This document shows positions 8,012-16,191 of a stretch of 64,000 nt of DNA, piece after piece; position 1 is the first letter of the stretch, and the number at the start of each line of letters is the position of its first letter. The notes under the pieces were generated by a model that saw nothing but the letters and a program-made list of their open reading frames with translations, did no database searches and was not told the origin of the DNA. A program made the position numbers and the translations under genes. Source of the stretch: Pseudomonas sp. NFIX28 (lineage in GTDB: Bacteria > Pseudomonadota > Gammaproteobacteria > Pseudomonadales > Pseudomonadaceae); assembly GCF_900107395.1 (NCBI RefSeq), contig NZ_FNPW01000004.1, positions 1 to 64,000 on the forward strand, read 5' to 3'.

Positions 8012-9115
8012 ATGCAGCTTTTGACCTTACCGCCCTCGCCCGCCCTGGCCACCTCGATCCGCGCCACGGCCCAGGTGTTCGAAGACCCGAAATCCCAGGC
8101 CTTGCTCACGCATCTGCAGCAGGTCGCGCCGAGCGAGGCCAGCGTGTTGATCGTCGGCGAGACCGGTACCGGCAAGGAGCTGGTGGCGCGCCATATCCAC
8201 CGCCTCAGCGCCCGCCGCAACCGGCCGTTCGTGGCGGTGAACTGCGGCGCGTTCTCCGAGTCGCTGGTGGAGGCCGAACTGTTCGGCCATGAAAAAGGCG
8301 CCTTCACCGGGGCCTTGAGCGCCAAGGCCGGCTGGTTCGAGGAGGCCAATGGCGGGACCCTGTTCCTCGACGAGATCGGCGATCTGCCCATGACGATCCA
8401 GGTGAAGTTGCTGCGAGTGCTGCAGGAGCGCGAAGTGGTGCGCCTGGGTTCGCGCAAAAGCATTGCCATCGATGTGCGGGTGCTGGCGGCGACCAACGTG
8501 CAACTGGAGAAAGCCATCAACGCCGGGCACTTTCGCGAAGACCTGTATTACCGCCTCGACGTGGTCAGCCTGGAACTGAGCCCGCTGCGCGAGCGCCCCG
8601 GCGACATCCTGCCGCTGGCCCGGCACTTTATCGACACCTACAGCCAGCGCCTGGGCTACGGCGCCGTGACCATCAGCAGCGAGGCCGAGCGCAAGCTCAA
8701 GAACTACAGCTGGCCAGGCAATATCCGCGAGCTGGAAAACGTCATCCACCACACCTTGCTGATCTGCCGCAACGGGGTCATCGAGCGCGACGACCTGCGC
8801 CTGTCGAACATGCGCATCGAGCGCCAGGAGGACAGCCACCACGGCCATGACGACTCAGCCGAAGCCCTGCTGGAACGGGCCTTTCACAAGCTCTTCGACG
8901 AACAGGCCGGCGCCCTGCATGAAAAGGTCGAGGATGCGCTGCTGCGCGCGGCCTACCGTTTCAGCCATTGCAACCAGGTGCACACCGCCCAATTGCTGGG
9001 CCTGAGCCGCAACGTCACCCGCTCGCGGCTGATCAAGATCGGCGAGCTGGCGGTGAACAAGCGCCGCCCGCCGGAACACGGCCAGCACGAGCGCAGCCTG
9101 CAATTGTCGATCTAG
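8012..9115 (+). CDS. sigma-54-dependent activator, SfnR-like
   Basis: A 367-residue enhancer-binding protein with a AAA+ central domain almost at the N-terminus and no receiver or GAF domain. Visible are Walker A GETGTGKELVA (about 50), the sigma-54 contact loop ELFGHEKGAFTGA (about 90), Walker B GGTLFLDEIGD (about 113), the arginine-finger region FREDLYYRLDVV, and WPGNIRELENV (about 240). A C-terminal Fis-type HTH is near 325-345 (VHTAQLLGLSRNVTRSRLIKIG). This layout is that of SfnR, which activates dimethyl sulfone and sulfonate-sulfur genes during sulfate limitation. GGAG precedes the ATG by seven bases. No sfn structural genes are adjacent. Confidence 0.85.
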   Translation: MQLLTLPPSPALATSIRATAQVFEDPKSQALLTHLQQVAPSEASVLIVGETGTGKELVARHIHRLSARRNRPFVAVNCGAFSESLVEAELFGHEKGAFTGALSAKAGWFEEANGGTLFLDEIGDLPMTIQVKLLRVLQEREVVRLGSRKSIAIDVRVLAATNVQLEKAINAGHFREDLYYRLDVVSLELSPLRERPGDILPLARHFIDTYSQRLGYGAVTISSEAERKLKNYSWPGNIRELENVIHHTLLICRNGVIERDDLRLSNMRIERQEDSHHGHDDSAEALLERAFHKLFDEQAGALHEKVEDALLRAAYRFSHCNQVHTAQLLGLSRNVTRSRLIKIGELAVNKRRPPEHGQHERSLQLSI

Positions 9116-9477
9116 CTGGCCAGGCGGCAATGCAGCGCATTGTCCAGGCTGCGCTCGATGCTGCGCACCACCTGGAACGAGCCGAAGGTCACGGTCTTGG
9201 CCTGGTGGGCGCGGATCAATTGCCAGAAGTCCTGTTCGCCCTTCTCGAAACTCTGGAAGGCCGCCTCGCCGGCTTCCCGGGTTTGCCATTGCAGGTAGTT
9301 GAGCACCCGCCGGCCGTCGTCGCTGGCCAGCACGCTGGCACTCAGGAACCCTGGGTATTGCTGGGCCAGGCGCTCGGTCTGCTCGGCCAAAGCCGATACC
9401 AGGCCGGACTGCTGATGGGGTTCGATTTCGAATTCGATCAATTGCGTAAAGCTGCGGTTTTGCTCAGGCGCATGCAT
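9112..9477 (-). CDS. antibiotic-biosynthesis-monooxygenase domain protein, likely SoxR target
   Basis: A 121-residue protein with an ABM ferredoxin-like fold: FTQLIEFEIEPHQQSGLVSALAEQTERLAQQYPGF at the N-terminus and VLNYLQWQTREAGEAAFQ in the middle, the usual layout of these small cofactor-free monooxygenases. It is divergent from soxR, like the SoxR-regulated monooxygenase PA2274 next to soxR in P. aeruginosa. Its promoter has the 19-bp spacer of MerR-family activation with a SoxR box inside, so it should respond to redox-cycling compounds such as phenazines. Its stop overlaps the end of the convergent sigma-54 activator gene by four bases. The substrate is unknown. Confidence 0.85.
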   Translation of the reverse strand: MHAPEQNRSFTQLIEFEIEPHQQSGLVSALAEQTERLAQQYPGFLSASVLASDDGRRVLNYLQWQTREAGEAAFQSFEKGEQDFWQLIRAHQAKTVTFGSFQVVRSIERSLDNALHCRLAS

Positions 9478-9527
9478 GGCGAGTCCCCACTGACGGATAA
9501 ACGGAAGATTGCGATCCGAAGGCGTGC

Positions 9528-9558
9528 AGGGTAAAACCTCCAGTTAAGTAAAGGTCAA
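9528..9558 (-). promoter_or_regulatory. SoxR-activated promoter of the monooxygenase gene
   Basis: On the minus strand TTGACC (9553-9558) and TACCCT (9528-9533) are separated by 19 bp, the stretched spacing typical of MerR-family promoters. The spacer region holds a 20-bp SoxR box at 9536-9555 (ACCTC, AGTTAA core, AGGT) that agrees with the enteric SoxR consensus at 16 of 20 positions by eye. It reads towards the monooxygenase gene and lies 40 bp upstream of the soxR start. Confidence 0.85.
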
Positions 9559-9594
9559 GCGCCTTTTGCTCATTTCCCTTCGCAGGAACGCGCC

Positions 9595-10050
9595 ATGCTC
9601 AGCCCCGAAACCATGCACAAGGAACTCACCGTCGGCCAGGTGGCCGCCCGCAGTGGCGTAGCGGTCACCGCTCTGCATTTCTATGAAACCAAGGGGTTGA
9701 TCAAGAGCAACCGCAACGCTGGCAACCAGCGCCGTTATCCACGGGAAGTGCTGCGCCGGGTGGCGCTGATCAAGGTGGCGCAGCGCCTGGGCATTCCCCT
9801 GGCCGAGATCGGCCAGGCCCTGCGCAGCCTGCCGGACCATCGCGCGCCGACCGCCGCCGACTGGAAGCGGCTGTCCGAGCAATGGCGCCACGAACTGGAC
9901 GAGCGGATCAAGCAACTGACCCTGATGCGCGACCGCCTCAATGGCTGCATCGGCTGCGGCTGCCTGTCGATGGAAGACTGCCCGCTGCGCAACCAGGGCG
10001 ACCAGCTGGGCGATCGCGGGCCGGGCGCGCAGTTGCTGGAAGCCGACTGA
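9595..10050 (+). CDS. soxR: redox-sensitive transcriptional activator SoxR
   Basis: A 151-residue MerR-family regulator. The N-terminal winged HTH ([27 protein letters not shown], about 9-35, then [17 protein letters not shown]) is nearly identical to other SoxR proteins. The [2Fe-2S] cluster motif [12 protein letters not shown] is at about 119-130. Oxidation of the cluster, in pseudomonads mainly by phenazines and other redox-active dyes, switches target promoters on. There is no soxS, as usual outside enterics; the adjacent divergent monooxygenase gene is the evident direct target. The ATG at 9595 was chosen because AGGA precedes it; an internal ATG at 9613 is possible. Confidence 0.96.
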   Translation: MLSPETMHKELTVGQVAARSGVAVTALHFYETKGLIKSNRNAGNQRRYPREVLRRVALIKVAQRLGIPLAEIGQALRSLPDHRAPTAADWKRLSEQWRHELDERIKQLTLMRDRLNGCIGCGCLSMEDCPLRNQGDQLGDRGPGAQLLEAD

Positions 10051-10185
10051 GCGCGAAGTCGCGGTTGCCAGGCGGGCACCTCGTCAGCTCAAACCAGGCT
10101 GTGGACTACTCGGGCCTATAGTGAACCGACCGGAAAACCGGCCAGGTTCACTTCGACAACCCCACGACAAGAAAGGAGAACCGAC

Positions 10186-10647
10186 ATGAGCGTCAAACCC
10201 ATCCCCGAGGGTTACCACAGCGTCACGCCCTATCTGGGAATTACGCAGGCTGGCGATGCTATCGAGTTCTACAAGAAGGCCTTCGGCGCCGTCCAGACCC
10301 TGCGCCTGGACATGCCCGACGGCCGTGTCGGCCATGCCGAACTGCGTATCGGCGACTGCCCGATCATGCTCGGCACGCCCTGCGACCAGGGGCCGCTGAG
10401 CAATCCTGACCAATCGCCTTCGGTCGGCCTGCACCTGTACGTCGACGATGTCGACCAGCAATTCGCCCAGGCCATCGCCGCCGGCGGCCAGGTGGTGTCC
10501 GAGGTCAAGGACCAGTTCTACGGCGACCGCAGCGGCACCCTCAAAGACCCCTTCGGCCACCTGTGGTTTCTCGCCAGCCGCAAGGAGGACCTGAGCGAAG
10601 AGCAGATCAGGCAGCGAGCCATGGAGATGTTCAAACAACAGGGATAA
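10186..10647 (+). CDS. VOC family (PhnB/glyoxalase-like) protein
   Basis: A 153-residue protein with two beta-alpha-beta-beta-beta units of the vicinal oxygen chelate fold. It belongs to the PhnB-like group: start IPEGYHSVTPYLGITQAGDAIEFYKKAFGA, middle VGLHLYVDDVDQQFAQAIAAGG, end YGDRSGTLKDPFGHLWFLASRKEDLS. These proteins are often annotated as glyoxalase/bleomycin-resistance family, but the substrate is unknown. GAAAGGAGAACCGAC is a strong ribosome site for the ATG at 10186. It is followed by a REP element, marking the end of the unit. Confidence 0.85.
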   Translation: MSVKPIPEGYHSVTPYLGITQAGDAIEFYKKAFGAVQTLRLDMPDGRVGHAELRIGDCPIMLGTPCDQGPLSNPDQSPSVGLHLYVDDVDQQFAQAIAAGGQVVSEVKDQFYGDRSGTLKDPFGHLWFLASRKEDLSEEQIRQRAMEMFKQQG

Positions 10648-10669
10648 ACCCTGCGCCTGAAAACCGCTG

Positions 10670-10722
10670 ATCGCGGGCCGGCCTCACGCACTCCTTCTGT
10701 AGGAGCGAGGCTTGCCCGCGAT
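10670..10722. repeat. REP element, family A
   Basis: TAGGAGCGAGGCTTGCCCGCG-AT is at 10700-10722, with an inverted ATCGCGGGC at about 10669-10678 that can pair with its GCCCGCGAT end. The same 23-base unit recurs at 20336-20399, 25948-26012 and 27998-28090. It is a known type of Pseudomonas repetitive extragenic palindrome. Confidence 0.85.
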
Positions 10723-10789
10723 AGCGTCCCCGGCCCTTCCCCCCTGCCGCCGGTCGGGCGGAAACATTTACTTTCATATCGTCTTTCGG

Positions 10790-10811
10790 GATTTACGATT
10801 CTCATTCGTCT
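10790..10811 (+). promoter_or_regulatory. possible Fur box upstream of fpvG
   Basis: TTTACGATTCTCATTCGTC contains the GATTCTCATT core seen in many Pseudomonas Fur boxes, about 105 bp before fpvG. The outer positions fit poorly. No TAAAT-N16-CGT PvdS box was found in the region, so direct Fur control is the simpler guess. Confidence 0.45.
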
Positions 10812-10915
10812 TAGTTAGATCCAGCAGGTTGCGTTGGCAAAGGTCACGCCACGGGTTTCTTTCCGGGCTAACCCCACGCCCGCGGCTCCTTCCCTCGAAT
10901 CAAGACGCGTGCTCA

Positions 10916-12127
10916 ATGTCGAAGAAGTCCCGCTCGAAAATCTGGTTTCTCGTTCACAGCTGGCTGGCGCTGCCTATCTGGTTCTTTGTGCTGATCGTCT
11001 GCGTCACCGGCACCCTGGCGGTGGTCAGCCAGGAAATCGTCTGGCTGGCCAACCCCGACATCCGGGCCAGCAAGCCGTCCGACGATGCCGAACCGCTGAG
11101 CTACGACCAGATCGTCAAGGCCATCAAACAGGCCGAACCGCACACCTTGGTCAAAGGCATCAGCACGCCCGACGAAGCGCATTTCGCCCTGACCGTGAAC
11201 GTCAGCTACCCCGACGGCCGTTCCGTGGCGGTCTATGTCAACCCCTACACCGGGGTCATCCAGGGCGTGAGCCCGCAGTTCAACTTCCAGGCCTTTACCC
11301 GCGCCCTGCATGGCTGGTGGCTGGTGCCGTTCACCAATGGCTACAGCTGGGGCTGGTACCTGGTGTCGCTGCTGGGCCTGCCGATGCTGGCCTCCCTGGT
11401 CACCGGCCTGGTGGTCTACAAGAAGTTCTGGAAGGGTTTCTTCAAGCCGACCCTGCGCTTGCGCCACGGCGCGCGGATCTTCTGGGGCGACTTCCATCGC
11501 CTGAGCGGCATCTGGTCGATCTGGTTCATCGCGGTGATCTCCATCACCGGCACCTGGTTCCTGATCCAGGCCACGCTCAGCGACAACCAGATCACCCTCT
11601 CCAGCGAGCCCGTGGTGCCGGTGATTTCGCGCGAAAGCGTGCCGGTCTCCGCCGACGGCAGCCCGGCGCCGATGATCGGCGTCGATGAAGCCATCCGCAT
11701 CGCCACCCAGAAGATCCCGGGCTTCGAAGTCAGCTTCGTTACCCTGCCCAGCAATGCCTACAGCCACCTGTTCATCGGTGGCCGCGGCTGGTACCCGCTG
11801 ATGTACCAGACCGCCAACCTCAACCCTTACAACGGTTCGGTCGATACCGCGCACCTGCTGTCCCACCGCTCGGTCCTGGAATTTGTCACCGAGTCGATGC
11901 GCCCGCTGCACACCGGTGATTTCGGCGGCATCTGGATCAAGCTGATCTGGTGCTTCTTCGGCCTGCTGCTGAGCATGATGGTGCTCAGCGGCCTGTTGAT
12001 CTGGACCAAACGCACCGCCCTGGCCACCGCCGCGGCGCTCAAGCGCAGCACCAAGGCACCGCGCCCGACGCCCGCGCAGCGCCCGGTTCCGGCCCTGCGC
12101 ACCGACACGCCGGAGGGCAACCTGTGA
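10916..12127 (+). CDS. fpvG: FpvG, inner-membrane ferripyoverdine reductase (PepSY family)
   Basis: A 403-residue PepSY-associated membrane protein with four main membrane segments: WFLVHSWLALPIWFFVLIV near residue 10, a pair around 140-165 and near 205-230, and one near 350-370. A large periplasmic part contains PepSY-like repeats. The first segment has the conserved HSW histidine. In P. aeruginosa FpvG reduces Fe(III) of ferripyoverdine in the periplasm so that iron leaves the siderophore. Gene order here (G-H-J-K-C-D-E-F) matches PA2403-PA2410. The internal ATG at 10916 (MSKKSRSKIWF) was preferred because upstream residues are not membrane-protein-like; the ribosome site is weak. It overlaps fpvH. 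Confidence 0.9.
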   Translation: MSKKSRSKIWFLVHSWLALPIWFFVLIVCVTGTLAVVSQEIVWLANPDIRASKPSDDAEPLSYDQIVKAIKQAEPHTLVKGISTPDEAHFALTVNVSYPDGRSVAVYVNPYTGVIQGVSPQFNFQAFTRALHGWWLVPFTNGYSWGWYLVSLLGLPMLASLVTGLVVYKKFWKGFFKPTLRLRHGARIFWGDFHRLSGIWSIWFIAVISITGTWFLIQATLSDNQITLSSEPVVPVISRESVPVSADGSPAPMIGVDEAIRIATQKIPGFEVSFVTLPSNAYSHLFIGGRGWYPLMYQTANLNPYNGSVDTAHLLSHRSVLEFVTESMRPLHTGDFGGIWIKLIWCFFGLLLSMMVLSGLLIWTKRTALATAAALKRSTKAPRPTPAQRPVPALRTDTPEGNL

Positions 12128-12666
12128 GCAAGACGGACAGCGCGACACCGGTTTCGCCCCTGCGCCAGTTTTGGCTCAAATGGCGTTTCCACCTGAACAT
12201 CCTGCTGTTGCTGATTCCCCTCGGCTTCATGCCCAAATACTTTGCCGACGCAGCGCTGGTGCGGGGCGATACCGGCCTTGGCGAGCGCGAAATCGGCGAG
12301 GTGCAGGTCGGCCCCTGGAGCCTGCGCCTGGCGGAACTGCGCAACGAACCCCCGCGGCTTCAAGGGCCGGCCGGCTATATGAAGGGCTTCAATGCCGCCC
12401 TGTGCGACAGCTGTATCGACCAGGTCAAGGCCACTTACCTGCGCATCGGCAAACCCCGCAGCCTGCGCGCCGCCGGGGTGATCTTCTTCGGCACCCCGTA
12501 CCGCATGGGCGCCAGCCTGCCCGTTCCGGAAAAGACCAAGGCCAACGCCGAGCTGTGGATAACCATGGAAGGCTGGGACGGCAGCATGCACCAGGCGTCC
12601 ATCCCGCTGGGCCAGGCATCCCCGGCCACCCTCGCCTGGCTGGACAAACAAGGAGGCAAACCATGA
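12124..12666 (+). CDS. fpvH: FpvH, accessory membrane protein of ferripyoverdine reduction
   Basis: A 180-residue protein that begins with GTG in the overlap GTGA with the fpvG stop. One hydrophobic anchor lies near residues 19-37 (WRFHLNILLLLIPLGFMPKYF), with the rest predicted periplasmic. It contains CDSCIDQVKATYLRIGKPRSLRAAG: a CxxC pair that could bind metal or haem or take part in redox. Identification rests on operon position between fpvG and fpvJ as in P. aeruginosa PA2404. In that species FpvH, FpvJ and FpvK modulate the efficiency of FpvG-dependent iron release; their exact roles are unresolved. Confidence 0.85.
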   Translation: MSKTDSATPVSPLRQFWLKWRFHLNILLLLIPLGFMPKYFADAALVRGDTGLGEREIGEVQVGPWSLRLAELRNEPPRLQGPAGYMKGFNAALCDSCIDQVKATYLRIGKPRSLRAAGVIFFGTPYRMGASLPVPEKTKANAELWITMEGWDGSMHQASIPLGQASPATLAWLDKQGGKP

Positions 12667-13007
12667 TTGCTCTACCCACCGCCCGCCCGCGCCTGCTGGG
12701 TGCCGGCGCACTTCTGCTGGCCAGCGCGCTGTTCAGCGGCGGCGCCCTGGCCCATAACCCGATGTGCGAATGCAAGCAGATCGACGGCGAGCAGATCCGC
12801 TGCACCGGCGGCTTCTCCGATGGCAGCGGCGCGCCGGGGGTGACCCTGGACGTGATCGGCTACGACGAAACCATTCTCGTGCCCGGCAAGCTGGGCGCCG
12901 ACTCCACCCTGACCTTCAAGAAACCCGACGCCGAGTTCTACGTGCTGTTCGACGCCGGCCCCGGCCACGTGGTCGAGATCGACCAAGCCGACATCGAGGC
13001 CCCATGA
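12663..13007 (+). CDS. fpvJ: FpvJ, small periplasmic protein of the fpv operon
   Basis: A 114-residue protein with a signal peptide (LLGAGALLLASALFSGGALA, about 11-30) and a mature domain rich in beta propensity. Three cysteines and a histidine sit together after the cleavage site (HNPMCECKQ, then IRCTGG), which looks like a metal- or disulfide-binding patch. It overlaps fpvH by four bases (ATGA) and fpvK likewise, so translation is coupled. It corresponds by position to P. aeruginosa PA2405 (FpvJ). Confidence 0.85.
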   Translation: MIALPTARPRLLGAGALLLASALFSGGALAHNPMCECKQIDGEQIRCTGGFSDGSGAPGVTLDVIGYDETILVPGKLGADSTLTFKKPDAEFYVLFDAGPGHVVEIDQADIEAP

Positions 13008-13576
13008 GCACGTTCACCACCCAAGTCGTGCGCCCGGCTGGCGCCGGCCATGAAACCCTCTACGTCCTGCTGTTGTGCCTGCTGATTCTCAGCGTGGCCG
13101 GCTCCGTGGTGCTCTGGCGCGGCGAAACCGTCGAAACGGCAAGCGTCGACAGCCATCAACTGGACGCCCGCCGCGACCTCACCGCCGGCGAACAAGGCCT
13201 GTACGCCGACCTGCGGGTGACCCTCGATGAAATCCGCCTGTTGCGCGAAGAGGCCCAGGCCCTGCCGACGCCCGAACAACTGGCCGAGGAAGGCTTCGCG
13301 CCCTTCGCCCAGGACGCCAGTTCGGTGAGCCGTGGCGGGCATGCCTGGCAGCTACGGCAACAGGCCTATATCGGCCTCAGCCAGAACAACCAAGTGGCCG
13401 GTTCGTTCCTGATGCGCATCGCCGAAGACCCGGCCGCCGCGCCAGACATCTGGCTCAACCGCGGCCCCTCCCTCGCCGCCCCCGACGACCTCGGCGACGC
13501 CGCCCTGGCCAATGCCGGCTGGCAGCCGGTGGTCGCGCAATTCGATGCCGGAGTGACCCGCCAGCATCGCCACTGA
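13004..13576 (+). CDS. fpvK: FpvK, membrane-anchored protein of the fpv operon
   Basis: A 190-residue protein with one N-terminal membrane segment (LYVLLLCLLILSVAGSVVLW, about 19-38) and a periplasmic part. That part has a charged helical stretch (GEQGLYADLRVTLDEIRLLREEAQAL) and a domain containing GHAWQLRQQAYIGLSQNNQVAGSFLMRI. It starts at ATG 13004 overlapping the fpvJ stop. Position matches P. aeruginosa PA2406 (FpvK), a partner of the FpvG reductase. No enzymatic motif is seen. Confidence 0.84.
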   Translation: MSTFTTQVVRPAGAGHETLYVLLLCLLILSVAGSVVLWRGETVETASVDSHQLDARRDLTAGEQGLYADLRVTLDEIRLLREEAQALPTPEQLAEEGFAPFAQDASSVSRGGHAWQLRQQAYIGLSQNNQVAGSFLMRIAEDPAAAPDIWLNRGPSLAAPDDLGDAALANAGWQPVVAQFDAGVTRQHRH

Positions 13577-13610
13577 ACCCACGCCTTCACCGAGAGAAGA
13601 CCGCTAGCCC

Positions 13611-14540
13611 ATGCCTACTTCATCGCAACGCCGCCCGTTCCTGCGGGTGCTGCTAGTCAGCCTGTTCGCCCTGTTGCTCAGCCCTCTCGCCACGGCCGAG
13701 CAGGCCAAGCGCCTGCGGATCGGCATCACCCTGCACCCCTATTACAGCTACGTGGCCAACATCGTCGGCGACAAGGCCGACGTGGTGCCGCTGATTCCCG
13801 CCGGCTTCAACCCCCATGCCTACGAGCCGCGCGCCGAAGACATCAAGCGCATCGGCACCCTGGATGTGATCGTGCTCAACGGTGTCGGCCACGATGACTT
13901 CGCCGACCGCATGATCGAAGCCAGCGAACGCCCGCACATCCCGGTGATCGAAGCCAACCAGAACGTGCCGCTGCTGGCCGCCACCGGTATCGCCGCGCGC
14001 GGCGCCGGCAAGGTGGTCAACCCGCACACCTTCCTGTCCATCAGCGCCTCCATCGCCCAGGTCAACAACATCGCCCGCGAGCTGGGCAAGATGGACCCGG
14101 CCAACGCCAAGACCTACACCCAGAACGCCCGCGCCTACGGCAAACGCCTCCGGCAGATGCGCGCCGACGCCCTGGCCAAGCTGACCAAGGCGCCCAACGC
14201 CGACCTGCGGGTGGCCACGGTGCACGCCGCCTACGATTACCTGCTGCGCGAATTCGGCCTGGAAGTCACCGCCGTGGTCGAGCCGGCCCATGGCATCGAG
14301 CCCAGCCCGAGCCAGCTGAAAAAGACCATCGACCAGCTGCGCGAACTGGACGTCAAGGTGATCTTCTCCGAGATGGACTTCCCCTCCACCTACGTCGACA
14401 CCATCCAGCGCGAATCGGGGGTCAAGCTGTACCCGCTGTCGCACATTTCCTATGGCGACTACAGCGCCGAGAAATACGAGAAGGAAATGGCCGGCAACCT
14501 CGACACCGTGGTCCGCGCCATCCAGGAGGCCGGCGCATGA
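13611..14540 (+). CDS. fpvC: FpvC, periplasmic metal-binding protein (ZnuA-like cluster A-I)
   Basis: A 309-residue substrate-binding protein with a signal peptide (LLVSLFALLLSPLATAEQ) and the fold of ZnuA/MntC-type metal carriers. Likely metal ligands are His in ITLHPYYSY, His in NPHAYEPR, His in VVNPHTFLS and acidic residues near SEMDFPS. In P. aeruginosa FpvC captures the iron released from pyoverdine and passes it to the FpvDE transporter while interacting with FpvF. It starts 34 bp after fpvK, the widest gap in the operon, with GAGAGAAGACCGCTAGCCC upstream of the ATG. Confidence 0.92.
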   Translation: MPTSSQRRPFLRVLLVSLFALLLSPLATAEQAKRLRIGITLHPYYSYVANIVGDKADVVPLIPAGFNPHAYEPRAEDIKRIGTLDVIVLNGVGHDDFADRMIEASERPHIPVIEANQNVPLLAATGIAARGAGKVVNPHTFLSISASIAQVNNIARELGKMDPANAKTYTQNARAYGKRLRQMRADALAKLTKAPNADLRVATVHAAYDYLLREFGLEVTAVVEPAHGIEPSPSQLKKTIDQLRELDVKVIFSEMDFPSTYVDTIQRESGVKLYPLSHISYGDYSAEKYEKEMAGNLDTVVRAIQEAGA

Positions 14541-15292
14541 CCGCCCTGCGCACCCTGGCCCACGGCCCGTCCATCGAATTCGACGCGGTCGGCCTGACCC
14601 TGGGCCGCACCACCATTCTCGACAACGTCAGCTTCAAGGTGCAGCCCGGCACCGTGCATGCCCTGGTCGGCCCCAACGGCGGCGGCAAGAGCTCGCTGAT
14701 CAAGACCCTGCTCGGGCAAATGCCGCACCAGGGCCAGTTGCGCCTGCAATGGCCGGGCGAGCCGGGGGTGATCGGCTACGTGCCGCAAGCCCTGGAATTC
14801 GACCGCGGCCTGCCGATGACCGTCGACGACTTCATGGCCGCCATGTGCCAGCGCCGCCCGGCCTTCCTCGGCCTCAGCCGGCATTACGCCGTGGCCATAG
14901 GCGAAGCCCTGGAACGGGTCGGCATGCAGGACAAGCGCAAGCGGCGCATGGGCGCCCTGTCCGGCGGCGAACGCCAGCGCGTGCTGCTGGCCCAGGGGCT
15001 GATCCCGGCGCCGCAACTGCTGGTGCTGGACGAACCGATGTCGGCCCTCGACGAAGCCGGCATCCAGGTCTTCGAACGCCTGCTCGGCGACTGGCGCCAG
15101 GCCGGGATCACCCTGCTGTGGATCGAACACGACCTGGAAGCGGTCGGCCGCCTGGCCGACCGCGTCACCGGCCTGCACCGGCGGGTGCTGTTCGACGCCC
15201 ACCCGCAACAGGCGCTGACCCCGGAACGCCTGCTGAGCCTGTTTTCCACTCACCCGCGCAGCGCGGACATCGTCAGCGGGAGTGTTGCCTGA
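14537..15292 (+). CDS. fpvD: FpvD, ATPase of the iron ABC importer
   Basis: A 251-residue ABC ATPase. It shows Walker A GPNGGGKSSLIK (about 51), Q-loop YVPQALEF (about 83), signature LSGGERQRVLLAQ (about 140), Walker B LLVLDEPMSALDE (about 160) and H-loop IEHDLEA (about 196). It belongs to the zinc/manganese-type importer family and pairs with the FpvE permease. It overlaps fpvC (ATGA) and fpvE (ATGA), so translation is coupled along the unit. By operon position it equals P. aeruginosa PA2408. Confidence 0.93.
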   Translation: MTALRTLAHGPSIEFDAVGLTLGRTTILDNVSFKVQPGTVHALVGPNGGGKSSLIKTLLGQMPHQGQLRLQWPGEPGVIGYVPQALEFDRGLPMTVDDFMAAMCQRRPAFLGLSRHYAVAIGEALERVGMQDKRKRRMGALSGGERQRVLLAQGLIPAPQLLVLDEPMSALDEAGIQVFERLLGDWRQAGITLLWIEHDLEAVGRLADRVTGLHRRVLFDAHPQQALTPERLLSLFSTHPRSADIVSGSVA

Positions 15293-16191
15293 TGAGTTAC
15301 GAAGCCTTTCGTCTGCTGATCCAGGGCTGGGCCTCCGCCGGTTACCTGCCAGAAGCCCTGGCCTACGGTTTCGTGGTCAATGCCCTGCTCGCCGGCTTGC
15401 TGATCGGCCCGGTGCTGGGCGGCCTCGGCACTTTGGTAGTGGTCAAGCGCTTTGCGTTCTTCTCCGAAGCGGTGGGCCACGCGGCGCTGACCGGCGTGGC
15501 CATCGGCATCCTGCTCGGCGAGCCCTACACCGGGCCTTACGGCAGCCTGTTCGGCTACTGCCTGCTGTTCGGCATCCTGCTCAACTACCTGCGCAACCGC
15601 ACCGGCCTGGCGCCGGACACGCTGATCGGGGTGTTCCTGTCGGTGTCCCTGGCCCTGGGCGCCAGCCTGCTGCTGATCCTCGCCGGCAAGATCAATGTGC
15701 ACATCCTGGAAAACGTGCTGTTCGGCTCGGTGCTCACGGTCAACGGCAACGACCTGCTGGTGCTGCTGGTCGTCGGCGCCCTGGTGATGGGCCTGAGCCT
15801 GCCGCTGTACAACCGCATCATGCTCGCCAGCTTCAACCCGCAACTGGCGGCGGTGCGCGGCGTCGCGGTGAAGACCCTGGATTACCTGTTCGTGATCCTG
15901 GTGACGCTGATCACCGTGGCCGCGGTGAAAGTCATAGGCGCGATCCTGGTGGGCGCACTGCTGGTGATCCCGGCGGCGGCCGCGCGCCTGCTGAGCCAGT
16001 CGCTCAAGGGCTTTTTCTGGATCTCGGTGCTGATCGCCACGGTCAGCACCCTGTGCGGCATCCTGCTGCCGATCCTCTTCGACCTGCCGGTGCCCTCCGG
16101 CGCCGCGATCATCCTGGTGGCCGGTGTCGCCTTCGCCCTGGCCGCCATTGCCCGCGGCATTGTCCCCAGCCTCAAAGGGAATATCGGATAA
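15292..16191 (+). CDS. fpvE: FpvE, permease of the iron ABC importer
   Basis: A 299-residue ABC-3 family (ZnuB-like) permease with about eight or nine hydrophobic segments. Motifs of the family are visible: the KRFAFFSEAVGHAALTGVAIGILLG block near residue 50 and RGVAVKTLDYLFVILVTLITVAAVKVIGAILVGALLVIPAAAARLL near 190-235. It forms the inner-membrane channel with FpvD. It overlaps fpvD by one base at its start and ends directly before the fpvF ATG (TAA-ATG). Confidence 0.93.
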   Translation: MSYEAFRLLIQGWASAGYLPEALAYGFVVNALLAGLLIGPVLGGLGTLVVVKRFAFFSEAVGHAALTGVAIGILLGEPYTGPYGSLFGYCLLFGILLNYLRNRTGLAPDTLIGVFLSVSLALGASLLLILAGKINVHILENVLFGSVLTVNGNDLLVLLVVGALVMGLSLPLYNRIMLASFNPQLAAVRGVAVKTLDYLFVILVTLITVAAVKVIGAILVGALLVIPAAAARLLSQSLKGFFWISVLIATVSTLCGILLPILFDLPVPSGAAIILVAGVAFALAAIARGIVPSLKGNIG

